A stretch of 64,000 nucleotides of DNA from Tilletia caries (lineage: Eukaryota > Basidiomycota > Exobasidiomycetes > Tilletiales > Tilletiaceae). Within the stretch, counting starts at the first letter, position 1; the number at the start of each line of letters is the position of its first letter. Made by a program: the position numbers and the translations under genes. Location of the stretch: the NCBI GenBank assembly GCA_032718865.1, contig JALUTQ010000045.1, positions 372,001 to 436,000 of the forward strand, given 5' to 3'. The notes under the pieces were generated by a model. The model was given only the letters and a program-made list of their open reading frames with translations, did not search any database and had not been told where the DNA came from. Below are positions 12,082-21,503 of the stretch, in pieces.

Positions 12082-12486
12082 TGTAGTCGAGAACCTGCTC
12101 GAGGGTAGGATTCTCGCCGAGGAAATTGAGTGGTTGCTAGAGAAGTGTGTGAGAGTGAACGAGAGAACGTAGCAGGCAAGGCAAAACGAGGTGGATAGAG
12201 TGTATTGGGCAGAGAGACGGGTAGATCATGGTTCTTAGATACAAAACGTCGTCTGGAAGAGGGGCGAAGACAGGAAGACGTGGAAATGAGAAGGCGCAAT
12301 GGCCGAGCCTCGAGACAGTGGAAGGTCGTAGAAGGACATAGAGCGGGATCAGAGCGGTGTCTGCTCATTGATGGAAGGGAAACGCGCAGCAAGGTAAGGA
12401 AAAGGGAAGGGAAAAGAGGATGGTGATAGAGGGCAAAAAGGGAGTCAATGGTCGTGGCACAGGCCAGCTCCTCTCAGTTCACCACA
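12082..12486 (-). repeat. LTR 1 (3' LTR of copy 1)
   Basis: 405 bp, bounded by TG and CA. It differs from LTR 2 and LTR 3 by an A at 12217 where they have G; I noticed no other difference. Confidence 0.85.
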
Positions 12487-12658
12487 TCTCCCCAGACCAA
12501 GATGAAAAGCATGGTATGCCTTTTCATCTAAACCAAATGGTGCTGGGATGGCCACCCCGTATCCGAAGCTGAGGTCGATGGTGAGGGCGTCGGGGAAAGT
12601 GCGGGAGTAGGGAAGCGAGTTGCCGGGGCTGGGAGAAGGGTGAGATGAGGTCGCGACT

Positions 12659-14131
12659 CTATGTTATCGCCGGGTGGAATAGGTCGATGCCGCCGAAATG
12701 AGATCGAGACTCTTCACTCATGCACGAGCTTGAGATTTCCCGAGAGCTTGGAAATGAGGCGAGCTTGGTGACAACTCGGCCGATCGTCCTTGCTTCTCGA
12801 ACAGAGTGGAACGACAACGAGGTCCGATATGCGCCAAAGACTCGAGGACGAGCAGACGAGCGAGACGAGTGGCGAGAGCGAGACGAGTGACAAGGGCGAG
12901 ATGAGTGACAAGGGCGAGGGCGAGACGAGTGACGAGGGCGAGGGCGAGACGAGTAACGAGGGCGAGGGCGAGACGAGTAACGACAAGGCGACGAGTGGCA
13001 AGTGTCAGACGCAGATGAGGGGTCTGAGTCTGGAGACGACGAGGGGAGCTTTGCAGGAGGCGAAGACGAGGAGGTGCATGTCCCGACTAAATCTTTTTTT
13101 GATCTTGTGCGAGAGCGAGGTCCTGTGGTGCTGCTACCGAGCCCGAAATCGATGACTCTTCTGCTTGATCGTCCTGAATGCTGCAAGTGAGCTCCCTAGA
13201 ATCCGGCAACGAGGGGAGGCGAGGGCGTAAATCGGCACTGGAGCATTCCTTGACCGCGTCTTGATCACCGGGCGACATGGTCTTCGAGCCGACCGCGTGT
13301 GAGAGCGACGAATGCACCGACAATGGCGACGAGTCCAAAGGCAAGCCAGACGAACCAATTTCGACCGAGTCTTCGATGGATGAAACAAAAGGGTCCTCAG
13401 CGACGTCGGATTCTCCTTCAGACGAGGGGCAAGTAGAAGAAGGCGGGACGGACCTTGTGTGTTGTACGCCGAGGTGGTTGATACCGCCAAACGAAGCAAT
13501 GGAATGAGTCGCGAGGGTGAAATGCGTCTGAGCTGCGACTGTAACCTGCAGAGACGAAGGGGCAAAGGGTGATTCAATCTTGAGGAGGCCTTCTTCCTGT
13601 AGCCGATCTTGCAACGTTTCCGGGATTCCGTCCCAAAAGGCCTTGTCCAGAAGGAAACGATCGATCTTGCCATGGTCGAGAAGACAGAAACCAATCCGAT
13701 CGAAACGACTCTTGTACTTGATGAATGCCTCGAGTGTGTCGATCTTGATGTCTTCGTGGGAGTACTCATCGACAAGGTCTTCGAGGTCCGATCGCCGATA
13801 CCGAGAAGCTTGCTTTCGAGGTGGAAAGTGTTTCTTGAGGTCCTTGATCATTGCCTTGACGTCTTGTCGCCGATAAGAGGGCAATTCCTCGAGCAACATG
13901 CGAACGCTTGACGAGCAGTAACGAAAGATGGCCTCGGCATGAACCTTCTTGTTGTCGATCCCGTATGATTCGAGCAAGTCTTCTACGTCGGAAAGAAAAA
14001 GAGCGAAGAGCATCTCCGTCGCCACGAAACCGACTAGGCGCATCGCGCGAGCCCCGAGCTGGAAGGTAGTCAATACTATGGCGAGTCTTGCGCGACATTC
14101 TGAGCCGACGGGCGAGCGGGCAACGATCCAA
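12659..14131 (-). pseudogene. Gag-like gene of copy 1,frameshifted
   Basis: Same gene as at 15051-16520, but two homopolymer runs differ: seven T at 13094-13100 against five in copy 2, and five A at 13996-14000 against four. Each shift breaks the frame, leaving overlapping pieces at 12659-13186 and 13087-14073 and an N-terminal piece ending at 14131. Outside these runs the translations match copy 2 apart from an isolated Thr/Met change in the repeat tail. The lesions could be mutations or sequencing/assembly errors in homopolymers. Confidence 0.75.
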
Positions 14132-14473
14132 GCTGCTGGGCAGCCACGAGAGCGAGCGGCGATGCCGACGAGGGGTTCAGCGAGCGGAGTGACGAGGACA
14201 CGGAGACGGAGACGGGGCCAAAGGGCAAAGCGACCCGAGGCGAGCGAGTCGGGGGCGCGAGGAACCTATCGAACAGGAAGAGAGCGAGCGACGGCCGACG
14301 GCCCGAGTCGCGGGGCAACACCGCAGCCGAAAAGCAACCAGAGTCGAGAGGACGAGTGACGGGAGGAGTGACGAGGGACGGCCGACGAGGGAAGGTAAAG
14401 TGATCGGCTGGACGAGTGGCGAGCCGGCGAGGAAACGAGGGGGCCGATCGAAGACGAGGCGGAGCTACCAGTT

Positions 14474-14878
14474 TGTAGTCGAGAACCTGCTCGAGGGTAG
14501 GATTCTCGCCGAGGAAATTGAGTGGTTGCTAGAGAAGTGTGTGAGAGTGAACGAGAGAACGTAGCAGGCAAGGCAAAACGAGGTGGATAGAGTGTATTGG
14601 GCAGAGAGGCGGGTAGATCATGGTTCTTAGATACAAAACGTCGTCTGGAAGAGGGGCGAAGACAGGAAGACGTGGAAATGAGAAGGCGCAATGGCCGAGC
14701 CTCGAGACAGTGGAAGGTCGTAGAAGGACATAGAGCGGGATCAGAGCGGTGTCTGCTCATTGATGGAAGGGAAACGCGCAGCAAGGTAAGGAAAAGGGAA
14801 GGGAAAAGAGGATGGTGATAGAGGGCAAAAAGGGAGTCAATGGTCGTGGCACAGGCCAGCTCCTCTCAGTTCACCACA
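14474..14878 (-). repeat. LTR 2 (shared middle LTR)
   Basis: 405 bp. It acts as the 5' LTR of copy 1 and the 3' LTR of copy 2, as expected if the array arose by LTR-LTR recombination. Confidence 0.85.
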
Positions 14879-14885
14879 TCTCCCC
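14879..14885 (-). other. Polypurine tract of retroelement copy 2
   Basis: GGGGAGA on the minus strand directly before the TG of LTR 2. The identical tract at 12487-12493 precedes LTR 1. Confidence 0.55.
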
Positions 14886-15050
14886 AGACCAAGATGAAAA
14901 GCATGGTATGCCTTTTCATCTAAACCAAATGGTGCTGGGATGGCCACCCCGTATCCGAAGCTGAGGTCGATGGTGAGGGCGTCGGGGAAAGTGCGGGAGT
15001 AGGGAAGCGAGTTGCCGGGGCTGGGAGAAGGGTGAGATGAGGTCGCGACT

Positions 15051-16520
15051 CTATGTTATCGCCGGGTGGAATAGGTCGATGCCGCCGAAATGAGATCGAG
15101 ACTCTTCACTCATGCACGAGCTTGAGATTTCCCGAGAGCTTGGAAATGAGGCGAGCTTGGTGACAACTCGGCCGATCGTCCTTGCTTCTCGAACAGAGTG
15201 GAACGACAACGAGGTCCGATATGCGCCAAAGACTCGAGGACGAGCAGACGAGCGAGACGAGTGGCGAGAGCGAGACGAGTGACAAGGGCGAGACGAGTGA
15301 CAAGGGCGAGGGCGAGACGAGTGACGAGGGCGAGGGCGAGACGAGTAACGAGGGCGAGGGCGAGACGAGTAACGACAAGGCGACGAGTGGCAAGTGTCAG
15401 ACGCAGATGAGGGGTCTGAGTCTGGAGACGACGAGGGGAGCTTTGCAGGAGGCGAAGACGAGGAGGTGCATGTCCCGACTAAATCTTTTTGATCTTGTGC
15501 GAGAGCGAGGTCCTGTGGTGCTGCTACCGAGCCCGAAATCGATGACTCTTCTGCTTGATCGTCCTGAATGCTGCAAGTGAGCTCCCTAGAATCCGGCAAC
15601 GAGGGGAGGCGAGGGCGTAAATCGGCACTGGAGCATTCCTTGACCGCGTCTTGATCACCGGGCGACATGGTCTTCGAGCCGACCGCGTGTGAGAGCGACG
15701 AATGCACCGACAATGGCGACGAGTCCAAAGGCAAGCCAGACGAACCAATTTCGACCGAGTCTTCGATGGATGAAACAAAAGGGTCCTCAGCGACGTCGGA
15801 TTCTCCTTCAGACGAGGGGCAAGTAGAAGAAGGCGGGACGGACCTTGTGTGTTGTACGCCGAGGTGGTTGATACCGCCAAACGAAGCAATGGAATGAGTC
15901 GCGAGGGTGAAATGCGTCTGAGCTGCGACTGTAACCTGCAGAGACGAAGGGGCAAAGGGTGATTCAATCTTGAGGAGGCCTTCTTCCTGTAGCCGATCTT
16001 GCAACGTTTCCGGGATTCCGTCCCAAAAGGCCTTGTCCAGAAGGAAACGATCGATCTTGCCATGGTCGAGAAGACAGAAACCAATCCGATCGAAACGACT
16101 CTTGTACTTGATGAATGCCTCGAGTGTGTCGATCTTGATGTCTTCGTGGGAGTACTCATCGACAAGGTCTTCGAGGTCCGATCGCCGATACCGAGAAGCT
16201 TGCTTTCGAGGTGGAAAGTGTTTCTTGAGGTCCTTGATCATTGCCTTGACGTCTTGTCGCCGATAAGAGGGCAATTCCTCGAGCAACATGCGAACGCTTG
16301 ACGAGCAGTAACGAAAGATGGCCTCGGCATGAACCTTCTTGTTGTCGATCCCGTATGATTCGAGCAAGTCTTCTACGTCGGAAAGAAAAGAGCGAAGAGC
16401 ATCTCCGTCGCCACGAAACCGACTAGGCGCATCGCGCGAGCCCCGAGCTGGAAGGTAGTCAATACTATGGCGAGTCTTGCGCGACATTCTGAGCCGACGG
16501 GCGAGCGGGCAACGATCCAA
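15051..16520 (-). CDS. Gag-like protein of LTR retroelement, intact, 489 aa
   Basis: A single uninterrupted frame. Residues about 30-180 look like a Ty3/gypsy-type Gag helical domain as found in basidiomycete elements: RFRGDGDALRSFLSDVEDLL, RYCSSSVRMLLEELPSYRR, KAMIKDLKKHFPP, then YKSRFDRIGFCLLDHGKIDR and WDGIPETLQDRLQEE. The middle is Ser/Pro/Asp-rich. The C-terminal part has short HSSRPRP-type repeats encoded by a GAGGGCGAGACGAGT-like tandem array (about 15260-15380). No CCHC zinc knuckle is visible and the frame ends without a pol region. The start is the first ATG, about 340 bp downstream of the primer-binding site. Gag assignment rests on composition and position between LTRs, not on a search. 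Confidence 0.7.
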   Translation of the reverse strand: MDRCPLARRLRMSRKTRHSIDYLPARGSRDAPSRFRGDGDALRSFLSDVEDLLESYGIDNKKVHAEAIFRYCSSSVRMLLEELPSYRRQDVKAMIKDLKKHFPPRKQASRYRRSDLEDLVDEYSHEDIKIDTLEAFIKYKSRFDRIGFCLLDHGKIDRFLLDKAFWDGIPETLQDRLQEEGLLKIESPFAPSSLQVTVAAQTHFTLATHSIASFGGINHLGVQHTRSVPPSSTCPSSEGESDVAEDPFVSSIEDSVEIGSSGLPLDSSPLSVHSSLSHAVGSKTMSPGDQDAVKECSSADLRPRLPSLPDSRELTCSIQDDQAEESSISGSVAAPQDLALAQDQKDLVGTCTSSSSPPAKLPSSSPDSDPSSASDTCHSSPCRYSSRPRPRYSSRPRPRHSSRPRPCHSSRPCHSSRSRHSSRSSARPRVFGAYRTSLSFHSVREARTIGRVVTKLASFPSSREISSSCMSEESRSHFGGIDLFHPAIT

Positions 16521-16843
16521 GCTGCTGGGCAGCCACGAGAGCGAGCGGCGATGCCGACGAGGGGTTCAGCGAGCGGAGTGACGAGGACACGGAGACGGAG
16601 ACGGGGCCAAAGGGCAAAGCGACCCGAGGCGAGCGAGTCGGGGGCGCGAGGAACCTATCGAACAGGAAGAGAGCGAGCGACGGCCGACGGCCCGAGTCGC
16701 GGGGCAACACCGCAGCCGAAAAGCAACCAGAGTCGAGAGGACGAGTGACGGGAGGAGTGACGAGGGACGGCCGACGAGGGAAGGTAAAGTGATCGGCTGG
16801 ACGAGTGGCGAGCCGGCGAGGAAACGAGGGGGCCGATCGAAGA

Positions 16844-16859
16844 CGAGGCGGAGCTACCA
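16844..16859 (-). other. Primer-binding site of retroelement copy 2
   Basis: Read on the minus strand, the sequence three bases inside LTR 3 is TGGTAGCTCCGCCTCG. It begins with the TGG that complements a tRNA CCA end, so the primer would be a tRNA ending CGAGGCGGAGCTACCA. The same sequence lies at about 14455-14470 in copy 1. The parent tRNA is not identified. Confidence 0.6.
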
Positions 16860-16862
16860 GTT

Positions 16863-17267
16863 TGTAGTCGAGAACCTGCTCGAGGGTAGGATTCTCGCCG
16901 AGGAAATTGAGTGGTTGCTAGAGAAGTGTGTGAGAGTGAACGAGAGAACGTAGCAGGCAAGGCAAAACGAGGTGGATAGAGTGTATTGGGCAGAGAGGCG
17001 GGTAGATCATGGTTCTTAGATACAAAACGTCGTCTGGAAGAGGGGCGAAGACAGGAAGACGTGGAAATGAGAAGGCGCAATGGCCGAGCCTCGAGACAGT
17101 GGAAGGTCGTAGAAGGACATAGAGCGGGATCAGAGCGGTGTCTGCTCATTGATGGAAGGGAAACGCGCAGCAAGGTAAGGAAAAGGGAAGGGAAAAGAGG
17201 ATGGTGATAGAGGGCAAAAAGGGAGTCAATGGTCGTGGCACAGGCCAGCTCCTCTCAGTTCACCACA
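16863..17267 (-). repeat. LTR 3 (5' LTR of copy 2)
   Basis: 405 bp. It abuts the remaining inner part of the Harbinger left end at 17268. Confidence 0.85.
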
Positions 17268-17576
17268 ATATGCCGCAGGGCATAATAAGCCGCGAATCTG
17301 GGCGGGATGAACCGAAACCCAGATTTGCCTTGCCGCCCTCGAATGACGCGGCTTGATGAGAAGCCTTCATGCCGCCCTTTACGGCAGGGATAAATCAAAT
17401 GAAAATTTTATTTACCAAGGAAATGGCTGTGATCAAGAGTGATCATCGCCAGCTCATCTCATCTCACCGCCCTGCTCGGCGCAGGCTTCCTCTTCCTTTC
17501 TGTCCCTTTCCTACATCAGATCCTCCGGCCATGTCGATCCCATCGATGTCCCCTGACGACGGCGCCAATCCGCTAG

Positions 17577-18740
17577 GAATTCCGCCTCCTGCGCCTTTCT
17601 TTTTCGGCCTCAGCAGCTGCGCAATCAAACTCCCCTCTTCCTCATTCGCAGTCTCCCGGAGCCTCGCGCTCTACCACGCCTGACAGCCAGCTTTCGGCTC
17701 GCAGCATTGCTCGGCGGCGTGACGAAGAAGACTTGGTTGCTGCTGCAGAAGCAAACGCTGGCAATACAACGATCGAGGATGAGGAAGAAGAAGTTCCAAC
17801 GCAGGCCAGCATCGTGGACAAGGTCTTCACAGATGCAGACAAGGCGGCGGAGAATGAAGAAAAGAAGGCCGGTCGTCAACAGGGCTCGCTGCAGTGGAAT
17901 GGACCGGAACTGCGAGCGCTGCTGGTCGCCATGTTCTCCCACGACGTTTTCGACCCGACACGGACTGCGGACCAGCGCAGTCAATCGTGGCTGGACGCGG
18001 TCAAGGAGCTCAACAAATGGAACGAACTCAATCCCCGCAAGAACGGGCGTTTTCCGGTCCGCACCGTAGAGGCGTGCGACACAAAGTGGCGCCGAAGTCT
18101 TTACCAGGCGATCCGAGCGAGTCAGAGCGCGTCCGAGATCGCGAGTGGCCCGAAGGAGGACGAGCCTCAGATAATGAAAGCGTGTCAACATTTGAAGGAG
18201 CAGTGGGAACAGAGCGTGCGAGATGAGGCGGTGAAGCGGGAAGCGAAAAAGAAGGCCAAGAACCCCGACAAGGCCAAGGCACTCGACGCACGAGACAAGG
18301 CCACCGCCAAGTTGGCCGAGCCCTCCAACGTCGAGGGAGCCGGAGGCGTCGCCCGCGAGCGCGACACGAGCACGGAGGACGACCCGCTCACGGCCAAGTC
18401 CGACGGCCGCAAGACGACCAAGCGTCTCCGCACGAGCCGCGCCGACGGCGCCAGCTCGGAGCTCACCAGCGCCGTCGAGAGCATGGGCTCCCGGCAGCTG
18501 GAGGCGGCGGCGGAGACCCTCAAGCAGCAGCAGCAACACCACGAGGAAGCGCTCCGCCAGGCCGAGCGCGCGTGCGAGCTCGAGCAGCGGAAACACAAGG
18601 ACCTGCTCTCTCGCGAGGACCGGAGACTGGATCTGCAAGAGGCGCAGGCAGGCCAGGAGGCACAGAGGGATGCGCGGGTGGCTGCTGTGGAGAGTAAGAT
18701 TGACGATCTCTTCGCGTTCCTGAAGGAGAGGCTCGAGTAG
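17577..18740 (+). CDS. Harbinger accessory Myb/SANT-like, coiled-coil protein
   Basis: An open frame runs from after a TAG at 17574-17576 to 18740 (at least 335 aa from codon 17733). A Trp-containing helical module (LQWNGPELRALLVAMFSHDV ... SWLDAVKELNKW ... VEACDTKWRRSLYQAIRAS) resembles the Myb/SANT or trihelix DNA-binding partner of Harbinger transposases. Lys-rich linkers and a Gln/Glu/Arg coiled coil ending LFAFLKERLE follow. No ATG lies in frame between 17577 and 17733. The nearest good ATG (17531, MSIPSMSPDDGANPLG) is in another frame, so a small indel or an unrecognised splice may have damaged the 5' end. The gene converges on the transposase with 115 bp between stops. Confidence 0.65.
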   Translation, partial: EFRLLRLSFSASAAAQSNSPLPHSQSPGASRSTTPDSQLSARSIARRRDEEDLVAAAEANAGNTTIEDEEEEVPTQASIVDKVFTDADKAAENEEKKAGRQQGSLQWNGPELRALLVAMFSHDVFDPTRTADQRSQSWLDAVKELNKWNELNPRKNGRFPVRTVEACDTKWRRSLYQAIRASQSASEIASGPKEDEPQIMKACQHLKEQWEQSVRDEAVKREAKKKAKNPDKAKALDARDKATAKLAEPSNVEGAGGVARERDTSTEDDPLTAKSDGRKTTKRLRTSRADGASSELTSAVESMGSRQLEAAAETLKQQQQHHEEALRQAERACELEQRKHKDLLSREDRRLDLQEAQAGQEAQRDARVAAVESKIDDLFAFLKERLE

Positions 18741-18855
18741 GAGGTCTTGGTCTGTATGTGCATTGTGTATTTGAGTACATCTATCAGTCACTTCTTTCAT
18801 TGTTGTGTGGGGACTGGAATGCTATGAGCATGGGCATATTTGAGATTCAATGGCA

Positions 18856-19890
18856 CTACTGAGGTACAAAGTATTCTTCCAGAGTTGGAGTTGGACATTG
18901 AAAGGTCTGACTCGTCTGGTTCGAAGAGACGCAAGACAGGGCGTTCCGCAGCAGCACCGCGATGCGGTACTGCGATGGTAGATCGCTGTGGAGCATGCGC
19001 TGCGCGCGCTTGACGTCGAGACGCGGGAAGAGGGTGGTCACGCCGCCGATAGCCCACTCGACGGCAATGCGGACTCTGGAGAGCCGCAGGTTGAATTGGT
19101 CTTGGGCGGGCGTGAGGAACAGTCCCTTGTGTGGGACCACCAGGTGTCCGCGCGCGGCATAGCCCTTATCGCCAAAGATGAGGAGGTCCTTTTCGTTCTC
19201 GTCCCTTGAGTGCTCATCTAGCCACTGGTGCAGCTCGCTGTCTTGTAGCACGAAAGAATCGTTCCTTCGCGCTGCCACTGGCCCAAAGATCCACATCATC
19301 CCATCAGGCGTGATGACCACCTGGTATTTGTGACCATGGTGACGCTTGTGCCCGCTATAATATTCCTTTTGATTTCGTATGGGGCGAGCAGTGGCCCGGA
19401 CAGTGCCGTCGATGGACCCCCATAGATTCTCGAGCGGACACTGCTGAGCTGCGATCGAGTTCGCGTAGCGACGGAGCTGACGCGGACGCAGAAGAGAGCC
19501 ATGGGCGCGGCGAATGTCCAGGAGATGAGACCATGTTGTATGTATTTCGTTTGCAATAGCAGTGTAGACGCGCGAGCATGCCGATTCCGATCGTCCAAAC
19601 GCGCGGGAGAGAGTTGGCAAGCGAGCACCGCCGAGAAAGCCCAGCAAGATCAAGAGCGCAATCTCTGAGGTGACCAGGTCGCGGGAGGAGGTCTCTATGA
19701 TCTCAGGCAATCGAAGTGCAGTGTGTATTTGTGTGTATTCCGCTGGCGCCAAGCGAAAAAAGGATTGGAAATCTGAGTATTGCAGCATGTCCGATAGCGT
19801 CGGGCGTGGACTGAGAGGCGCAAACGAGCTACGAGGGGGGTTGCCGACAATAGCAGCAGCAGCGATAGTGACGAGAGAGAGTGATTGCAT
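18856..19890 (-). CDS. PIF/Harbinger DDE transposase, 344 aa
   Basis: A single-exon frame with the DDE_Tnp_4 signature. It has GSIDGT (Asp161), the YYSGHKRHHGHKYQ block, GDKGY (Asp241) and RVRIAVEWAIGG (Glu278), an apparently complete D-D-E triad with the usual order. An N-terminal helical part (LGGARLPTLSRAFGRSESAC) matches the helix-turn-helix region of this family. The length is somewhat short but normal for compact fungal copies. The start is the first in-frame ATG. The enzyme looks intact, but the element's left terminal repeat is interrupted by the retroelement, so this copy would probably be immobile in cis while still able to supply transposase. Confidence 0.9.
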   Translation of the reverse strand: MQSLSLVTIAAAAIVGNPPRSSFAPLSPRPTLSDMLQYSDFQSFFRLAPAEYTQIHTALRLPEIIETSSRDLVTSEIALLILLGFLGGARLPTLSRAFGRSESACSRVYTAIANEIHTTWSHLLDIRRAHGSLLRPRQLRRYANSIAAQQCPLENLWGSIDGTVRATARPIRNQKEYYSGHKRHHGHKYQVVITPDGMMWIFGPVAARRNDSFVLQDSELHQWLDEHSRDENEKDLLIFGDKGYAARGHLVVPHKGLFLTPAQDQFNLRLSRVRIAVEWAIGGVTTLFPRLDVKRAQRMLHSDLPSQYRIAVLLRNALSCVSSNQTSQTFQCPTPTLEEYFVPQ

Positions 19891-20673
19891 GATGGTGTGT
19901 ATTGCGTTATGTACCTAGATGACGAAGGCAATCATACGTGTCAACAAATAGGTACTAGGGATTATTGACACGCTCGTGACCGAATCCATGACTCTCTCTC
20001 ACCACACACCAGATCCGTTCTCAGTTCTGTGCACTGAGATTTGATATTATGTTGAATATATTGCGTAGCGTGGTGTTGTGAACGATGCGGGTGGCCAGTG
20101 CCCGTGTCGTATAGCCGCGATGATGATGGGGGCAAAAGCCGCGATGATGAGGGGGCTGGTACGACCGCGCGGCAACGACACGGGCACGGGCGCGGACGGC
20201 AAAGAGAAGCACTGATGGAGGGATCTGTACGCGGAACGGCGGAACGGCGGAAGGCAAGGGATATCAGTCAGCAAGGGGAAGAAGAGAGTAGCAGAGAGAG
20301 ATGCTCACGAGACACAGGCACGGGACTGAGGACTCCGAGCAGGGACAGTCGACCAGCAAGGGCAGGGCAGGAGCAGCCAGGCACAGAGGATGATTGATCT
20401 AAAGCAGAGCGAGTAGCAAAGAGAATGTCAGTGTATGAACAGTGATGAGGACGAGCGAAGCAAAATACTCACTCAAATAAGGATGAGAAGCTGCTGGTGG
20501 TTGTGGACGGAAAGGGGCCTGGTGCGCCTTGGTCACTTGGCAGAAATTTTGCTGTGTTTATCTTATCTGTATGCTGATCTGGTCTGGGTCTGGCCCGACC
20601 TGGTGCGAAAGATGATCAGGCCCGCAGCGGGGCATGATTACGAGATGTCTAAACAATGCATTTCTGGCACCAA

Positions 20674-20695
20674 CGGCATATTGCGAAAGATCCCT
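20674..20695 (-). repeat. Right Harbinger terminal repeat, 22 bp
   Basis: It is the reverse complement of the left terminal repeat rebuilt across the retroelement, 22 of 22 bases. It is followed by the ATT duplication at 20696-20698. Confidence 0.85.
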
Positions 20696-20949
20696 ATTCC
20701 ACCTTGTTGGAAACTCAAATTGGAACACATTATGCACATCACATATGACACGTGGTAGATTGGTCTTACATAAGAGTATGAAACATATCCTAGATATGTT
20801 AAAGCTGTAGTCGAGTCTCTTGCCTCATATCGTCGCCACCTCATCTCATTTCATCATCTTCCTTCATGTCGGTCGAGGCCGGTCCGTAAGTGCCCGCAGC
20901 CGTTCATCCCCCACTCCGGAGTCCGGCACTCCCCCTCCCCTCCATCTTC

Positions 20950-21440
20950 CATTCAACTGTCAACAACGTTGCCTGTTGATTCTCTGTGGTCTGCAAGAAT
21001 CTCCAATCTACATGGCCATCGGCCAACGCGGCAAAATCACTGCCAACACTGAATCACTGACCATGACCCACTCCTGGACTTCTGACCATCTGACCAAGGT
21101 GATTTGTTGCTTGCGTAACTGACCACCGCCTCTCAGCTATCAAGTAAGTCCTTTCCTGTGCGCTTCCCTATTGATCTCTACCGGTCCGCCTGCTTCGCAG
21201 CTCTACATTCGACAATCATCGCTCAAAGCATCGCGTCCCTCATCTGTCTTTTTTCCTTATCATACATTCATACCATATACCCATCTCCCCTCAATTTTGT
21301 CTTCACTCTTTGCACATCGTTGATCATGCCATCTTTTCCTCCATCTTTTGCTTCCGCCTTCCACAAGTTTCCAGCAAGCCGCAAAGCATTACGCGCGGCA
21401 GACGGCAGCCTGCAGTATCAACAATCAACTTCTGTGAGTG
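20950..21440 (+). repeat. Duplicated segment, copy A
   Basis: Patches here recur with divergence at 22480-23375: ACCAAGGTGATTTGTTG...GTTGCTTGCGTAA near 21085 against CCAAGGTGATGTGTTGG...GTTGCTTGCGTAA near 22507. TTCCATCTTT-GCTTCC...AGCAAGC, then a GCGGCAG/GCCGCAG step and TCAACAA...ACTT.TGTGAGTGT, also match once the MITE in copy B is removed. It is probably the 5' part of the secreted-protein relic that follows. Confidence 0.5.
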
Positions 21441-21503
21441 TAGCATTCATCAATCCCCAATCTTCTTCCCTCCCTCCCCCTTCCCCCCTCCCTTCTTGGA
21501 ACA

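Larger units (their letters stand above)
12082..17267 (-). mobile_element. Tandem Gag-only LTR retroelement (LTR-int-LTR-int-LTR)
   Basis: Three near-identical 405-bp LTRs enclose two internal regions of 1987 and 1984 bp. On the minus strand each LTR runs TG...CA. The 5' LTR is followed, three bases later, by a TGG-starting primer-binding site, and the 3' LTR is preceded by GGGGAGA, a polypurine tract. The outer flanks share ATAT (12078-12081 and 17268-17271), a 4-5 bp target duplication. The only long frame in each internal region is a Gag-like protein; no protease, reverse transcriptase, RNase H or integrase is present, so it must be mobilised in trans. Copies differ by very few bases, so the array is young. 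It lies inside the Harbinger left terminal repeat. Confidence 0.85.
12064..20695. mobile_element. PIF/Harbinger DNA transposon carrying a nested LTR insertion
   Basis: The ends are inverted repeats. The left end starts AGGGATCTTTCGCAATAT at 12064-12081 and, after removing the nested retroelement, continues GCCG at 17272-17275. The right end (20695 down to 20674) reads the same 22 bases without mismatch. A 3-bp direct repeat ATT flanks it (12061-12063 and 20696-20698), the length expected for this superfamily, although TWA is the usual sequence. Without the insertion the element is about 3.44 kb. It holds the two genes typical of Harbinger elements, here convergent: an accessory Myb/SANT-like gene (to 18740) and a DDE transposase (18856-19890, minus). 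Confidence 0.85.

Noticed and set aside
12840..12985. GAGGGCGAGACGAGT repeats considered as a CRISPR-like array
   Set aside because: The repeats have no unique spacers and encode the Gag tail. The genome is eukaryotic.
16655..17173. 172-aa minus-strand frame across LTR 3 and its near copy at 14266-14784
   Set aside because: It lies in the LTR and the untranslated leader of the retroelement and only repeats because the LTR repeats. Composition is Ser/Arg low-complexity.
17625..18800. 391-aa minus-strand frame opposite the Harbinger accessory gene
   Set aside because: It is the antisense shadow of a Lys/Glu/Ala-rich coding region with high GC at third positions. The plus-strand protein has recognisable architecture.
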